IMG/VR virus record: IMGVR_UViG_3300032307_000369
Coordinates: 156,875-220,874 of that record
Direction: 5' to 3' (one strand)
Length of the DNA: 64,000 nt
Source: a virus
Numbering within the stretch: the first letter of the stretch is position 1; every line of letters starts with the position of its first letter. Of the stretch, positions 1 through 12,000 are shown piece after piece. The notes under the pieces are model-generated. The model saw only the letters and a list, made by a program, of their open reading frames with translations, was not told where the DNA came from and did no database searches. The translations under genes were made by a program, and so were the position numbers.

Positions 1-3000
1 AAGTTAGCCTTACCAACAATATCGTGTTTAAGTAATATTTCATTAACATATTCGATCATTATTTTTAATGCCAAATCTCTGTCTTTGAACCACGACTGTC
101 TTGGTCTGTAAGATGTTCCATAACGCAACTTTGGAGATACCTCAGGATCAGGTACAGGATTGCCAGCAACATCTTGTCCAACAAGACTGTCAATGAGCTT
201 GTTCTCAATACTAGGATCTAGATTCAAATAGGTAACATTTTCATTGACTAACTGCCAATGACTATGACGATTAATTTCTTTGTCAGAGGTTTGATAGTAT
301 ACATCAATATTAATTTTATTACCATTCAAAGACTTTTTGGCATTAGTCAAACTTAAAGAGTTCGTTGCTAAAAAGCTAGCAAATTTAATACCTTGACCTT
401 TAGGATCTTCAATTATTCTTGCACAATCAAAAGAAGTCATATTTCTAAATTCTAAGTCTGGAAGAGTAATTTTATTTCTAACCCAGAAATAATAAACGTT
501 AACAAAATCATTGACTACTGGGTCAAAGTATTGATTAATTGATAGTACTGTATTGTCTGGGTTTAATGGTTGTCCGCTAACTCCCAGTGCTAGTCCGTCA
601 GTTGTATCAGCTAGTTGCGCCCACTCACTTGGTCTAAAATCACTCTTAACCCACTCATAAACATCAACTGTTGATCCTGGGAATAATTTACCCCAGTTGT
701 TCGCTCTAAACTCATTGTCGCCTTGCTCATACCAAACAAATCTTAAGGTGCTTGTGTCTAGCCAAACTTCACCAACGTGATCATCTAACCAAGTTGTTTT
801 GTTATCAACTCTTACTTTGGCTGATGTTTCTAATGCAACTGTGTAAATTGCTGGATCAAAAGGTTGAATATATTTGATTTCATTTAATACTTTAGAAGGC
901 AATTTACCCTTTACTGGGTCATAAATTTCATAGTAGTCAACGATCTCTAATGTATTATTATCATAGCTAATAACTTTTTTAATTTTATCAGTATCGATTA
1001 TTGGCTCTTGTACTCTAACCTTTGACCAAGACCAAGAAGACCCACATCCGCATGCTTGTTCTATATCTCGTTTTTTATCAAAAATTACAACAGTTCCAGA
1101 GTCTGTATATGTTGTTAATTGATTAGAATCCTCTAAGGTTCCTATTACTTTTAAATCATATCTTGGAGCACCAACAAGAATAAATTCTCCATCAGTTGCA
1201 ATTCCAGTTCCATATCCATCAAAGGATGCGCTGTCTCCGCTAATTAATGACTCGCCAAATACATATTTGGTTCCTAATCTTTGATACAAATAAACTGCAC
1301 CGCTGGCAACTGCCTTGCTTACAAATCTAGTACTGCCACTATCAAAAGTTGTTCTTAGAGCGGCTGCTGTAGAAGTTGGATTAAGCGTATACTCTGAGCC
1401 ATATCGTTCTTCTGAATCTACATATCTTTCAGTATACGTGTCAAATGCAACAGGTGTTGCTTGACCTCCGCCAATCGCAGTAACTAATAAAGTATTACCG
1501 TCTTCGCTTAATGCTAAATTACTTCCAAACAGCTCGCCTGTTTCAGTTGCAGGTGACGTAATTTTTTGATCTAGAGCGTATGAAGAGTTTAGTTGTAATT
1601 TTAATACATATACCAAACCTGCATCTAATTTTTCTGTAGAAGAATGATCACTAGATATTAGTAATGTTGTGCCGTCTGCTGACATTGATAGTTTGTCACC
1701 AAATCTATCATTTCTAATGGTTCCTTGACCAGTGATAGTAATAGTTGTTGTAGCAGTTTCATCATTAAGCAAACGTAAAGGTTTGAACGCCATACGCAAG
1801 ACACTTAACTCACTAATTACAAATTCACCATTATTGCTAGCATTAGTTGATCCGTTAATAATCACTGCTTGACCAATTCTAAAACCATCTGCAATAAAAC
1901 TACCAGTATTTCTAACTAAAGAATTGTCTGAAGCTTGGAATGAAATAATTTGTGCAACAGTATTGTATGACTTGATCACTCCCTTTAATAACAAGTCGTC
2001 TGATTCTAAATAATCGTCAGCATATATTGTTTGGGACAGTTGATAGCTATAAGATCCAGCATCTTTTCTAAAGATAAAGACTGCGCCAGAATGTACTTGT
2101 GTTCTGTCTTTTACATGATCAGGTGCAGATACTGCAAGTATTGTTCCATCTTTATTACATACAATATCACTACCAAAATTAGATTTTGAATTAATATTAG
2201 TAACTTCAGAACGTATGTTATAAGGATTTCCGCCAACAGTGTAAACTTGCCACAAGTTATTGCTGTCTAAATAATAAACAAAAATTGCACCAAGACCGCC
2301 GTCTTGTCCTGGAGCTGACACCAATAAAGTTGGTTTATCAGATCCTACAAATTTTACTTTGTGTCCAAATTTAGCTTCAGCTTGTGCTATTGGACTGGCT
2401 AATACTGCCTCAGTTCTATATGCATCAAGTTCGTTGTTAAATTTAACAATCTTAATTGCGCCTTCCTCAAATAGCTCTGATGAGGACTTGTTAAATTCTA
2501 AAACTTTTCTAATTGGTTCTACTGATTGTCCTAAAACTTTCCATTTTGCATTAGAAGAATTAGGAGCACCCGAAACAATATAACGTATGGTCAGTGCGGT
2601 GTTTTCCCAGCAGTCTAAACTTGCACCGTGTAGTCGTTGCATTTCTGGAACGCCGACTCCATTTTTTACATCTTGTATAGTTAAGATATCGCTGAAGTTT
2701 TCTTCTAACAAATAACTTTGATGCAAAATAATATCTTCAGATCCAAGTGCATTTCTTTCATATACATAAACTCGACCACGTTCTAATTCTGTAGCAGAAA
2801 CAATAATGTTTTTAGACACTGGTGCAATAATTGTAGTATTACCAAATTTTTGTCCAGATTGATTAATTCTTGGTCGTATTGGTAAAGCCTTTGTGTTTGC
2901 TTCTTTTTCTAAAACTGCCCAAGTACCATCACCTACATCATCTACCCAAACAAATTCACAATTTTGCCATCTTGCAAGTCCTGGAATGGATGCTAGGTCG

Positions 3001-6000
3001 TCTAATTTACTAAATCTTGATGTTGCAAAATAATACATTGAACCAGTTAGTATTTCACCAGCGGCTGGAATATCATTGAACGCTGTCTTAACAACAAATG
3101 TTGTTCCGTCAGGAATTCCTATTACTTCGTAAACTCCATTTAGTGGATCATCTAGTCGAGAAATTGATACAAAATCTCGCAGTTTTAATTTGTGGGCAAC
3201 GTCTGTATTGAAGCTAATTAGATTATTTGCATTATCAACTGTGTAATTTATAATTGTTACTGGTGACAATGTATATCGTTTAACTCCCCAGTTTCCTGAA
3301 TTATCAATAGCTAGCCAAACAGTGTCGCCTTCTCTCAAAGATGAAGAAGATGACAATGTTAATATATTGTTTTCATATAGCCCAGTGAATACAACATCAT
3401 CTAATCTTACATAGCCTGCACTTGGTATTTTTTGATATTGACTATATCCGTTACCATTGACCGGTGACACATCAAGTGTTGGCCAAGGTCTACCATTATA
3501 ATCAGCTGGATGAATTTGCATGTCAGACAATGGCACTTTATATGCTTTATCCAAAGATGATTTTAGATCGTTATATTCAAATTCAAAAATTTGAGGATCT
3601 TGATTAAGTTTATTTTGATCTAACGTAAATTCTATTTCTTCATAAGAATTTTCACCACCAAATGTTCCTAATCTAATTGCCCATTCTTCTTGTAAACTAA
3701 TGTGCGCACCAGTAGCTGAGTTATTAGCAACTGCAAATTTTTCTAAAGGAAGTGTGGTTCCTTTTTCTCGAATAAAACCTTGATAAAATTTATACTGGCT
3801 TGACTCATCAGGTATTAAAGAATTTAAGTAAGTTCTTGGAACATACCCAATTAACTTTTGTGCGTATTTTTGTTGACTGTTATCAAAATTGACACTATCT
3901 AAACTATAAAATTCTTCAAATTGACTAATTTTATATTCAAAGTTAGGTAACAACTGTGCAACTGGCTGTTTACCTAGTAAGGTCCAGTCTTCATAATTGA
4001 AAATTTCTCTAGCCAGTGTTCTAGCTTTTGCTTGATAATATTTTGTTTGATATCTAACAACATTTCCAATTTCATAATCAATGTTAGGTTCCCAATCATT
4101 AATTTTTGCACTGTCATATACAAATCCTGGAATGTAGAAATCACCTTTCCAACCGTCTGTCATAAACCCTTTGATTTTAAATCTTTTTTGTCTATAACCT
4201 GACGTTGGTTCATAAATTAAATCATTAAAAATTGTTTTATTATCAAAAACAACAACATGTTCTTTTTGTACTAGACTAATTTTTACAAAATAAACACCCT
4301 CAGTTGTTCCAGCAGTATCAATAATAAAGGAACCTTCTTGTCTAGAAATGCTTACTTTGTTTCTGTCAATAGATGTGCCATCAGCTTTGAGCAGTGTGTA
4401 ATCATAGAAACTATCGTACAAATCATCAACAACAGAATTTTCACTAGTAAAATAAATCTTTTCTGCAAACGGTGAAAGACTTATTACTGAGCTTGTTGAC
4501 CAATTTTGTAAACTCCAAAATAAAAATTCTTTACCTGCTAGTTTCCAGTCTGCAATCACATCTAGCTCTGGTAAAAGATTTTCAAACTTAAACCCTTCAG
4601 ATTTAACATATTCTCCGTAGCCAAGGATAAAATCAAACACATCTTGTATAGAGTTGTATTTTGTTCCATAAGGAACTATTGTAGTAACGTCTTCAAAAGA
4701 ATTTGCCACAAATGCTTCTACACCGCCAACAGATGGCAAATAAGGCAGTGGATAATATAACCCTGGCTCAAATGTTTGCTTGGTCAAATGAGTAGAAATT
4801 GCTCTATAATACTGTTGGCCATTTGCAACTACTAACCCTGCATTCACTGTAGCATTTGAAGACCAATATATAAATGGTTCAGTAACTCCGCCAACAGAAA
4901 TTACAGGATCGTTAGTAGCATGGATTGCTTTTTTAATTGCAAAATATGGAGAGTTAGAATCATACCCTCTCACCATATAGCCAGCTTCTGTTCTTTCAAC
5001 AATAATACCTGACATTGTTAATGTCTTTGTAGGCGATCCAGTAGAAAGAACTAATTGATAGTTTTCTTCTGGAACATATACTTTGTCCACAGTTTTGTAA
5101 GATGTTACTGTTTCTAACGCAACTCTAAATTTATCCTTGCTTGTGAATCCACCAACTTTATAAATTAGATTTGATTGAATTCTATTTAGATAATCCTGTA
5201 ATCTAACTGCTGGATTAGAAAAACGTTGTCTTAAATTTTCAACAATGTAAGGATGATAACCTGTTGCATAAACAAAATTATTATCTATTGTATTTGAAAA
5301 AACTTTCAATGCTGCCGGACTCAATCTTTCTAAAGAATCTTTATACACAATTTGATTAGCAATGTTAAAGACATTTCTTGAAGTGTCAAATCCTAAAGTT
5401 GCATACTTGGCTGGCATTATTAATGCCATGGCGATTTGAACTGCAAACGGATAAATGTCACTTCTTCTCCAAGCAGTTTCTGCAGGACCCATATCACCAA
5501 ATGACCACTCAGTGTATCTTGCAGAATAATCAAAATCTTTTACAGTGTTTGCTTGAATAGGATCTTTTAAGATTCCGTAAGAATCTACAGGAATAATATT
5601 AGACAATCCTGGTCTTGCATATTTTTCATCATACCCTTTTCTAACGCCAGCTCGAATATATCCTTGTTCTAAATCTTTCCACATGACATCGTTTCCAGAC
5701 GTATATGGAGCAGGACCATATTCAGCTTCCCACCAAGTTGGCTTTTTGTAAAACCCTAACATTTCCCATGGATGAGAGTGAGGACGATCAGTATCATAAT
5801 AATGTTTGTAAACTTTTCTCCAAGAGCCAGTAATGAATGAATTTCTGTCAATTATTCCAGTTGAATTCAAATATTTGAATCCAAAATTGTTTAGATAAAT
5901 TTCATTTTCATTTGCTCTATAATCAATGCTATAAATGCCAATCCATTTTAAGAATTCATCTTCAATAGCATTATCAAATTGTTTTGATGTATAACCAGTT

Positions 6001-9000
6001 TTTCTAAAGATACTAGGTAAAATTTCATTTACATCTAAAATTCGTGGATCATATTCTACTTTTAAGTTATTAAAAATTCGTTTTTCTAACTCTAGTAATA
6101 ATTGATCTCTGTCATCGCCAAAGCAAACTGTTACTGAACCATCATGTCCTTGTATAACTTGAGTTGGTTCAATATAAGTGTCATCTAAATAGATTGATGG
6201 CTCAAAACTAGGATATAGCCCTAATTTTGTGGGAGACATTGGCATTACTGCGCCGTGAATGTTGTTAAACACTCTAATTAAAATTTTATCGTTTACAGAC
6301 AGTGTATTAACAAATCTAACTAATGGGTTATCTAAGTCAAAAGAGTAGTCTTTATCAATAATTAATTGTTCGCCATTAACGTATACTAATATTGCTTTTT
6401 TGCCAAAAGCAAATCTGTCATAAATTTCTGACCCGTATGCATAAGCTCTAATATTTGTATCATTTACAGTGTATGTATAATCTCGTTTGTTTAACCCATA
6501 AGGCAACATGTCACTGTAATAAAACATAGATGCTGGAGTTTTATCCTTAGCAATGCTCAAAATTATTTTATCTAGTGCATCTGGGATGTCAGCATATTCT
6601 GCTAATTCTATAAATTTTTGTAGTATTAAAGTTTTGTAACGTTGGTATTCCAAAGCAGACCAACGAAGAGAATGTATTAGATTATATTCTTTATTAGCTA
6701 TTACTGCTCCAGCCATTGAAACTAATCCATCATGTTGAACAAATCTTCTTCCGTACTTGTCTAAATTTGCTAAATCACGTAAATTGTTTCTATCAATTAC
6801 AGTGTTTAAATCCTTTGAAGCATTTAAAATAATTGAATTTAAATGGTCGTTGATTTCAGCATAGCTCAAAAATTCAGGAAAATCGTTCGTAGGATTGTTT
6901 ACCAAGTTAATTGGTGTTTCGTAATAGCCTTCTTCTTTTTTATCGTAAGTTGGTAATACTCTAATTACTATTACATCGTTTTTAACTAGCACTGATGATA
7001 GCGTAATAAAAAACGAATCAAATGCTGAATCAATTCTAACGTCAAATTCTGTTGCTGTTAATTGTTTTCCATTTTTAAAAACTCTTACGTGTTCTTTAGG
7101 AGTTCTAATATCAATACTGTCAAACTCAAACGCATCTTCACCACCAAGCGCAATACGTTGGTCAATAATTTCTTGGATTGATAACTTATTGCACTTTACC
7201 CAGCCATTAACATAATTGTTGTTTTCTTTTAAAAATCCATTTTTTGTACTGCCTAATACAATTTGACCATTGACAAAATATTCAAATGTGTCTTCTGATA
7301 AACAATTCTCAAAAGTATAACCACCAACGTTAGAAACAGTTTTGTAAACTAAAGGAAATCCCAAAATGCTGTCGTTGCTTCCAACACCAATTTGATAACC
7401 AAATACTCTAGACCCAGAGAAATTTGTATCTGTGTAGACATCACTGTTAGAAAAACTTATGCCGTTAGAATCAAATATGTCAAACAAAGGAGATTGATTA
7501 ATCTGTTCTTTTTGTTGTGACTTTATCCATTCTCCATTCTTATAAACCCAAGATGTTCTGCCATTCTTAATACCATTGATGACTAACAATCCATCATCTA
7601 AATTTGGTAGTGCATCTTCTGTTTCTTCTAGGTGTAGCTTCTTAACTCCGTTGATATCAATAAATTGCACTTGGAATATTTTATTTTTTACATCTAAGTC
7701 AGTATCTGATAGAAACACAATTCTGTTTCCATCTTCTAACGCTTTTCCGTCAATATAATATCCCAATGATCCTTCAATACTACTAAATGCATCTGTAACT
7801 GTATCATCTAAAAAATTAACATACTTTGTTATTTTAGAAAAATTAAACAGTTGCATATTTGGTCTAAACTCAATGATAGGACGTTGTGCCCTATCAAATG
7901 AAGTGAATGTTGGATCAGTACTGTTCAACAAAGCACTAGTGTTTACCACATCAATATGGAACCATCTATTATATCTGCTCCAAGGATTTTTGTCTTCGCT
8001 TGCTCGGTTAATTAAGATATAATCAGGATTAACAGGATATTCTGAAACTTCATCAAACGGTAACTCATCAAATGATGTTTCATCAAATGATGTTTCAACA
8101 ATGGTTGAATACCCTTCTATTGTAAGAAGACTATTGTAATCAACTAAAGTAATACTGTTACCTACTCCTTCAACAATATAAGTTTTGTCTCGATATTTTT
8201 CAGGAAACACGGTATCTGAAAATACAATTTTCATTCCGTTTGACAAGTGTATACCGTCTTTAATTTCGTAGGTCTTTTTACCTATAATTTCATTTTCAAC
8301 ATCTAACTCTGTATTATCTTTTTGATCTCTAATCAAAAATCTACCAAAAAGCGTATTGTCATTTCCGTTAACATAGAACAATGTGCTTGGGGTGCTTTCT
8401 ACTACGTTAAAAATAACAGATCCAGATGTTGTCCCGTTATTTTGTACACCGTCCCAAGAATCAACATCGCCACTACTTCTTTTATTTTTAATATAGAAAG
8501 GCTGATCTACAGTATCAACTTCAAATATGTAAGTAAACCCTCTGTACAATGTAATTGTTGGGTTAACAGCAACCTCATTAGTACTAAAATTCCAATTGTC
8601 ATCAACAATTTTTACTTTAATTGTACTAGTTACTTCTTTTTCTTTTCCGCTAATTCTAACGGTTGAAGGCCCGTTAGGCAACCAAACATAGTTTCTAAAA
8701 TTAACAAATTTATCTAAATCAATAAAGGTATTCCAAGCATAGCTTTGCTGTCTAAACAACTTGTCTTGATTGCTAGTATCTGCATTAAAATACTTTAAAC
8801 TATTAATGATGTCTTCAAAAGTTTTATTAAATTCGACCTGATCAGTAACTGCATTTTTTGTTACAATCCCTGGTTCCAACTCATAGCGAGTTCTTAGATC
8901 AGATCCATCATTAATATATGAATCTGTTCCAGGCTTATAATTGCCAACTATTTTGTCACCAATAAACCCATCAACTTTCTTTAACGTTGGTTTTTCAATT

Positions 9001-9089
9001 AATTGGTCTATCGTCCCAGTTAAGAACTTTTCATTTGCATCTGTTCTAAAAATTACTGGAAGTAAGTCTACTGATTTTCTTTTACTCAT
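1..9089 (-). CDS. Giant virion structural protein at the gp7 position, partial (3' end outside window)
   Basis: An uninterrupted minus-strand frame runs from ATG at 9089 to the window edge, at least 3,029 residues; I checked the start and the first ~120 bases of the window and sampled stretches between, and the frame stays open. It starts 4 bases after the gp6 stop, so it is in the baseplate operon and probably a baseplate or tail-fibre-attachment component. Synteny (6 then 7 in T4) suggests a gp7 equivalent, but T4 gp7 is about one third this size and I do not claim homology. Residues ~2070-2645 carry about six FG-GAP-like repeats of the form FGxxLxxxxDGxxLLVSAP followed by GAVFVY, typical of an integrin-alpha-like beta-propeller. 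Further on, near 640-800, is an aromatic-rich segment (VGEVWLDTSTLRFVWYEQGD). The Shine-Dalgarno is weak, so translation may be coupled to gp6. Confidence 0.85.
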   Translation of the reverse strand, partial: MSKRKSVDLLPVIFRTDANEKFLTGTIDQLIEKPTLKKVDGFIGDKIVGNYKPGTDSYINDGSDLRTRYELEPGIVTKNAVTDQVEFNKTFEDIINSLKYFNADTSNQDKLFRQQSYAWNTFIDLDKFVNFRNYVWLPNGPSTVRISGKEKEVTSTIKVKIVDDNWNFSTNEVAVNPTITLYRGFTYIFEVDTVDQPFYIKNKRSSGDVDSWDGVQNNGTTSGSVIFNVVESTPSTLFYVNGNDNTLFGRFLIRDQKDNTELDVENEIIGKKTYEIKDGIHLSNGMKIVFSDTVFPEKYRDKTYIVEGVGNSITLVDYNSLLTIEGYSTIVETSFDETSFDELPFDEVSEYPVNPDYILINRASEDKNPWSRYNRWFHIDVVNTSALLNSTDPTFTSFDRAQRPIIEFRPNMQLFNFSKITKYVNFLDDTVTDAFSSIEGSLGYYIDGKALEDGNRIVFLSDTDLDVKNKIFQVQFIDINGVKKLHLEETEDALPNLDDGLLVINGIKNGRTSWVYKNGEWIKSQQKEQINQSPLFDIFDSNGISFSNSDVYTDTNFSGSRVFGYQIGVGSNDSILGFPLVYKTVSNVGGYTFENCLSEDTFEYFVNGQIVLGSTKNGFLKENNNYVNGWVKCNKLSIQEIIDQRIALGGEDAFEFDSIDIRTPKEHVRVFKNGKQLTATEFDVRIDSAFDSFFITLSSVLVKNDVIVIRVLPTYDKKEEGYYETPINLVNNPTNDFPEFLSYAEINDHLNSIILNASKDLNTVIDRNNLRDLANLDKYGRRFVQHDGLVSMAGAVIANKEYNLIHSLRWSALEYQRYKTLILQKFIELAEYADIPDALDKIILSIAKDKTPASMFYYSDMLPYGLNKRDYTYTVNDTNIRAYAYGSEIYDRFAFGKKAILVYVNGEQLIIDKDYSFDLDNPLVRFVNTLSVNDKILIRVFNNIHGAVMPMSPTKLGLYPSFEPSIYLDDTYIEPTQVIQGHDGSVTVCFGDDRDQLLLELEKRIFNNLKVEYDPRILDVNEILPSIFRKTGYTSKQFDNAIEDEFLKWIGIYSIDYRANENEIYLNNFGFKYLNSTGIIDRNSFITGSWRKVYKHYYDTDRPHSHPWEMLGFYKKPTWWEAEYGPAPYTSGNDVMWKDLEQGYIRAGVRKGYDEKYARPGLSNIIPVDSYGILKDPIQANTVKDFDYSARYTEWSFGDMGPAETAWRRSDIYPFAVQIAMALIMPAKYATLGFDTSRNVFNIANQIVYKDSLERLSPAALKVFSNTIDNNFVYATGYHPYIVENLRQRFSNPAVRLQDYLNRIQSNLIYKVGGFTSKDKFRVALETVTSYKTVDKVYVPEENYQLVLSTGSPTKTLTMSGIIVERTEAGYMVRGYDSNSPYFAIKKAIHATNDPVISVGGVTEPFIYWSSNATVNAGLVVANGQQYYRAISTHLTKQTFEPGLYYPLPYLPSVGGVEAFVANSFEDVTTIVPYGTKYNSIQDVFDFILGYGEYVKSEGFKFENLLPELDVIADWKLAGKEFLFWSLQNWSTSSVISLSPFAEKIYFTSENSVVDDLYDSFYDYTLLKADGTSIDRNKVSISRQEGSFIIDTAGTTEGVYFVKISLVQKEHVVVFDNKTIFNDLIYEPTSGYRQKRFKIKGFMTDGWKGDFYIPGFVYDSAKINDWEPNIDYEIGNVVRYQTKYYQAKARTLAREIFNYEDWTLLGKQPVAQLLPNFEYKISQFEEFYSLDSVNFDNSQQKYAQKLIGYVPRTYLNSLIPDESSQYKFYQGFIREKGTTLPLEKFAVANNSATGAHISLQEEWAIRLGTFGGENSYEEIEFTLDQNKLNQDPQIFEFEYNDLKSSLDKAYKVPLSDMQIHPADYNGRPWPTLDVSPVNGNGYSQYQKIPSAGYVRLDDVVFTGLYENNILTLSSSSSLREGDTVWLAIDNSGNWGVKRYTLSPVTIINYTVDNANNLISFNTDVAHKLKLRDFVSISRLDDPLNGVYEVIGIPDGTTFVVKTAFNDIPAAGEILTGSMYYFATSRFSKLDDLASIPGLARWQNCEFVWVDDVGDGTWAVLEKEANTKALPIRPRINQSGQKFGNTTIIAPVSKNIIVSATELERGRVYVYERNALGSEDIILHQSYLLEENFSDILTIQDVKNGVGVPEMQRLHGASLDCWENTALTIRYIVSGAPNSSNAKWKVLGQSVEPIRKVLEFNKSSSELFEEGAIKIVKFNNELDAYRTEAVLASPIAQAEAKFGHKVKFVGSDKPTLLVSAPGQDGGLGAIFVYYLDSNNLWQVYTVGGNPYNIRSEVTNINSKSNFGSDIVCNKDGTILAVSAPDHVKDRTQVHSGAVFIFRKDAGSYSYQLSQTIYADDYLESDDLLLKGVIKSYNTVAQIISFQASDNSLVRNTGSFIADGFRIGQAVIINGSTNASNNGEFVISELSVLRMAFKPLRLLNDETATTTITITGQGTIRNDRFGDKLSMSADGTTLLISSDHSSTEKLDAGLVYVLKLQLNSSYALDQKITSPATETGELFGSNLALSEDGNTLLVTAIGGGQATPVAFDTYTERYVDSEERYGSEYTLNPTSTAAALRTTFDSGSTRFVSKAVASGAVYLYQRLGTKYVFGESLISGDSASFDGYGTGIATDGEFILVGAPRYDLKVIGTLEDSNQLTTYTDSGTVVIFDKKRDIEQACGCGSSWSWSKVRVQEPIIDTDKIKKVISYDNNTLEIVDYYEIYDPVKGKLPSKVLNEIKYIQPFDPAIYTVALETSAKVRVDNKTTWLDDHVGEVWLDTSTLRFVWYEQGDNEFRANNWGKLFPGSTVDVYEWVKSDFRPSEWAQLADTTDGLALGVSGQPLNPDNTVLSINQYFDPVVNDFVNVYYFWVRNKITLPDLEFRNMTSFDCARIIEDPKGQGIKFASFLATNSLSLTNAKKSLNGNKINIDVYYQTSDKEINRHSHWQLVNENVTYLNLDPSIENKLIDSLVGQDVAGNPVPDPEVSPKLRYGTSYRPRQSWFKDRDLALKIMIEYVNEILLKHDIVGKAN
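8066..8095. repeat. In-frame 15-bp tandem duplication
   Basis: The 15-mer catcaaatgatgttt occurs twice head to tail. On the minus strand it encodes ETSFD-ETSFD followed by a degenerate third copy (ELPFD), so a short acidic repeat has grown inside the giant structural protein without breaking the frame. Confidence 0.8.
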
Positions 9090-9092
9090 TTT

Positions 9093-12000
9093 TTATCCAT
9101 TACTAGAAACGACAATTGGGCCATTAGTTTTAATAAGTCCTGATGTTACTGTATTAATTATTTCTAAGTCACCTACGTCAGCTGTACTTAAGAAGATTTC
9201 ATCAGCTTGACAAAACACTTGGAATAAACTACCAAAATATTTTTCTGGAGCACTTGGTACTATTAAAAAGTTTACTATGTCTGGGCTTAGTTGTTTTATA
9301 ACATAAGCACTCAATTCTCCAAAATTAAACGTATCTCCAAAGTCCCAGTTATCTAAACTGAAGTATTCATTGATAGCAACAATAACTCTAGATTTTATAT
9401 CATTATCATTGGTTACAGATTTTGAATTTTTAACAATGAAAAACTTTGCTTGCAAATCAACATTAGCTCCTGTACCAAATAATAACTTATATTTGGCAGG
9501 ATGGTAAACTATTTCATCACTAATCGATTTAACTGAATTTAACCCAGAACTAAATTGTTCAAATAATTCATTTGAGCTAGGGGCCTTAGGTGGCTCACCG
9601 TTTTGTGTTAGTAACCAAGAACGTAATTGGTCGTCATAATTTTTTGTTAACAAATAAACATCAATAATATTAGTCTTGCAAGGATCAATTCGATAATCTT
9701 GGCTTGCTGTATGTACATATTGGAATGTTAATCCAGATCGTCCTGGATATGCAACTATACTGTTATCCAGCACTAAGCTAAAAGAACTATCTAACACCTT
9801 AATGACGTTTTCTGTAGGGGCATAGAAGTAAAAAAGCTGCCCTGGAAGATAATTGTTTAGGTTAGACACATCTAATTCACTGTTAAAAGTTGCAACTAAA
9901 GAGCTGTCAACAATTTTTTTATAAATTTGATCATTAAGCTGTACACTTTGTACAAACACAAACGAACGCTTAGTGCCAAGTATTGGATCTAGTAAATTAG
10001 GTTTAACAACATTTTCAAAAGAATCAGGATCATCAACAATTCCGTCACCTGTTTCATCAGAAAAAGAAATATTAATTCTGTTGTTGTCTAAGTACCCGTC
10101 AACATTTGAAATCATGTTAGTAATTTCAAATTTAAAATCTGACCCTAACGCTAGCCCTGTTTCAAGGTCTTCATTGATTGAAAGCACTGTTACATAGTCA
10201 GTTGCTGTGCCGCCCAACTTACTGGTGTATTTTTTGTCTTGTTCATTAAAGTAAAAACTTATTTCTTTTTCACTTTGGAATATATACTCTAAACCACGAT
10301 AGTAAACAATCACATTATCGCCATCATTCTTAAACGCAATTAGCCAGCTAGCATCTAATCCTAAATTACTGATGTCGCCTGAATAAGTCGTGCTAAAAGT
10401 ATCAGTATAGTCAAGATTGTTAGAGTTAATAATCTTCCACTCGCCGCTATTTCTATCATATCTTAAACCAAAATCTCTTCTTAAAGAAATTTGATTAACA
10501 ATCTCAGTCTCAAAAGCAAACGGAATGTCTGTAACAAATACTGGTATAACTTCTGATGGGATAGCTCCACTTGGGACTGATGTAGAAATTCCAACAAGTC
10601 CCACTCCAAGATCATCAGTGCCCGTACCTAAATTACTACCATCACCAGACGTATAAGAAACTTCTGTCCAAATATAATCTTTAGTATTCTTAGTCTTAGT
10701 TGAAGTTAATGTATTATTTGGAGCAAAATACTTGCCTGCTGGAGGTACAAATTTTACCAGTGCTTCTGATTTAATAAATCGTAATGTTGACTGAGTATAT
10801 TGTCCAATGCCAACTGCTTGAAGAGTTGCATTACTTTTAAAATAGCCTGTTGAAAGATTTGGCAACACTGACACATTTTGCCAACTAGCACCAATCTCAC
10901 CAATTGACAATCTGTCAAATTGTTGATAATAGAAATCTCTTGTTGACTCTTTTGCAAGTAAAGGTTCAATTAGGGTTTTCATAATACCGTAAACTTCATT
11001 CTTAGTATTAAATTTAAAATTAAAGCTGGTTGTATAGTCGTTTCTATAAAGTGCGCCGTCTGTACCAAATAAATTAATTGAACTAGAACGCCCAGTTGGG
11101 TCAGTCAATTCAAAATATCTACTGATACCAGAACTTGTTCTGTTGATTGCTTTAACTTTTACAACTTGCTGATTACTAGTTAAAGGAACAATATTATAAT
11201 CTTCCCCAGTAATCATTCTATTTTGTGTATAATAGACTTGCGGGGCTTTTTGTTTAATACTGTCATTAGTTTCTGATGCGGCACTATTTGAAACACTGCC
11301 TTTTAGGCCCAGATTCATAGTCAAGGTTTGTGCCTGACCGGCTCTGTTTAAAAACGGAAATCTAATTTGTACGTTGTCTAAGTCTTGTGGGGTAATCACA
11401 TAACTTAGGCCATTACTGGTTCTGTAGTAGAGTCTAAAATTTCCATTAGGAAGTTTACCAAAAACACCGTCACTAAAGTTTAAATCAATTTGATCATTTT
11501 CTCTTGTGTTAACACTATAGAAACTTTTAACTTTATTTTTTACACTGTTATAAATTGCATTAGTGCCTGTAACGCTGTCCAACTTTGTCCATAGATTTGA
11601 CATTGTATTATTAGCGTCAATTTCATAAAGCCAAACATCTGTATCATTAATATTTTGAATATCAACGCCAACAATTTCGTTAGCCACAGGGTTAGTCAAA
11701 GAAAAATCTGAATTTTGTAGTGTTCCTTCCTTAAACATAACAAACCAACCACTGTTAGTACTAGAACTTCCTTTGTTGTCGTTTCTGTACATTACCCCAA
11801 ATGTTCCGCCAAGAGTTGGTGCTTCTTCGCCAATATCAGTTCTATCAATAATGCTAGAACTCACAAGTTCAAATGACATTGGGATTCCGCCAATTGTTTT
11901 GCTGAAAGAGAACAATGGGACATCTGTTGTATTTGTTCTTAAGTTATATTGTTCTGTAGGGATACTATTAATTGATCTGCTGGCATTTGGTTTGCCAAAG

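Noticed and set aside
8322-8666. Plus-strand frame of 114 residues opposite the giant structural gene
   Set aside because: Mirror of a continuous minus-strand frame; Ser/Asn/Ile-rich with no initiation signal.
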